A stretch of 64,000 nucleotides of DNA. Origin: Diplolepis rosae. Lineage: Eukaryota; Arthropoda; Insecta; Hymenoptera; Diplolepididae. A model generated the notes under the pieces. That model did no database searches. It saw only the letters and a list, made by a program, of their open reading frames with translations, and was not told where the DNA came from. The position numbers and the translations under genes are program-made. The stretch covers positions 6,634,001-6,698,000 of the forward strand of contig JAPYXD010000403.1 of NCBI GenBank assembly GCA_030998225.1, written 5' to 3'. Shown piece by piece: positions 63,428-64,000 of the stretch. How positions within the stretch are numbered: the first letter of the stretch is position 1; each line of letters opens with the position of its first letter.

Positions 63428-63673
63428 CTGAAAAACATTTATTAAAGGATTATGAATAATTAAATATAGACATAAAATCATTTACTATAATAAAGGAGAA
63501 AACTCGAGGTATCTTAATAGAAACATTATTATTTGAAAAATGCTGAAAGCCGAAGACATACATTTTTTACAAATAAAGGCACATCTAATATTGCTATAAT
63601 ATTGAAAAATAAAACACGATTTTACGTTCACAAACTTGAGAGGCATAAATGGAAAAATTAATAAATAATTTAA

Positions 63674-63984
63674 GGGCATGTGATACTTAGAAAATTATCA
63701 AATTTGATTGATTTTGGGTTTCTACGTGTTTGTGTCCGAAGTAAATAAAATTTTTCTTTCAAACTATGGAAAATGGTAGAAACTTTTGATTTCAAAAATT
63801 TTAAAAAGTTCAATTTTAGGAAAATATATCGGGAATTTTTTTTTATTATCAAAACCAAAAGTAGTCTCCTCTAGCATTTCCCAAATTTTGAAACCGAAAT
63901 GTTATGTATTTTGGACACAAATATGTAGAAACTGGACCAAATTTTTCACATGAACTTGCTACTTTTATTAAGTATCACATATCC
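63674..63984. mobile_element. TTAA-flanked palindromic MITE, GGGCATGTGATA ends (copy 2)
   Basis: Starts GGGCATGTGATACTTAG and ends TATCACATATCC, with TTAA at 63670-63673 and 63985-63988. Shares TTTCTACGTGTTTGTGTCC and its inverse with 32805-33139. Lies in a PITP intron near the window end. Confidence 0.75.
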
Positions 63985-64000
63985 TTAAATCATATTACTA

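Overview
This is a 64 kb piece of an AT-rich, intron-rich animal nuclear genome, almost certainly an insect. The reasons are three multi-exon genes with GT-AG introns that read as arthropod-type proteins, and a dense load of mariner and other TIR transposons. A hymenopteran is plausible from the mixture of mariner lineages, but the sequence does not prove it.

Three host genes are present. (1) A carboxypeptidase M/E-type M14 metallopeptidase runs on + from before the window to 40680. Seven exons are recovered and the 5' exons are missing. (2) A complete nine-exon septin of the Septin-4/SEPT2-like group lies on - (59053 to 49565, 387 aa predicted). (3) A cytoplasmic phosphatidylinositol transfer protein (PITPNC1/rdgB-beta type) lies on - (63427 to 61036), with its 5' exons beyond 64000. 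It appears to use an 8-nt microexon. The septin and PITP genes are head-to-tail about 2 kb apart. The peptidase gene converges on the septin across about 9 kb of repeats. The three genes show no shared pathway beyond loose membrane or secretory biology.

The rest is mostly transposon. Peptidase introns 1, 3 and 6 (11, 9.5 and 12.6 kb) and septin intron 5 carry at least eleven mariner/IS630-type elements. All have internal deletions, nonsense codons or frameshifts. The Mos1-like, mellifera-like, irritans-like and cecropia-like lineages can be recognised, along with the FSDEAHF-type IS630 family. Around them is a large set of palindromic MITE-like elements with TA or TTAA target duplications. 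Many are nested. One stack at 22.1-24.6 kb is four deep, and another at 37.1-40.3 kb holds three mariners inside two palindromic elements. In several cases removing the inner element and one TA restores an uninterrupted outer reading frame.

I saw no tRNA, rRNA or CRISPR. I found no dedicated new biological system. The most unusual items are the PITP microexon, groups of MITEs with shared ends but unrelated interiors, three copies of a strongly purine-biased low-complexity element, and an apparently perfect 264-bp inverted repeat in septin intron 1.
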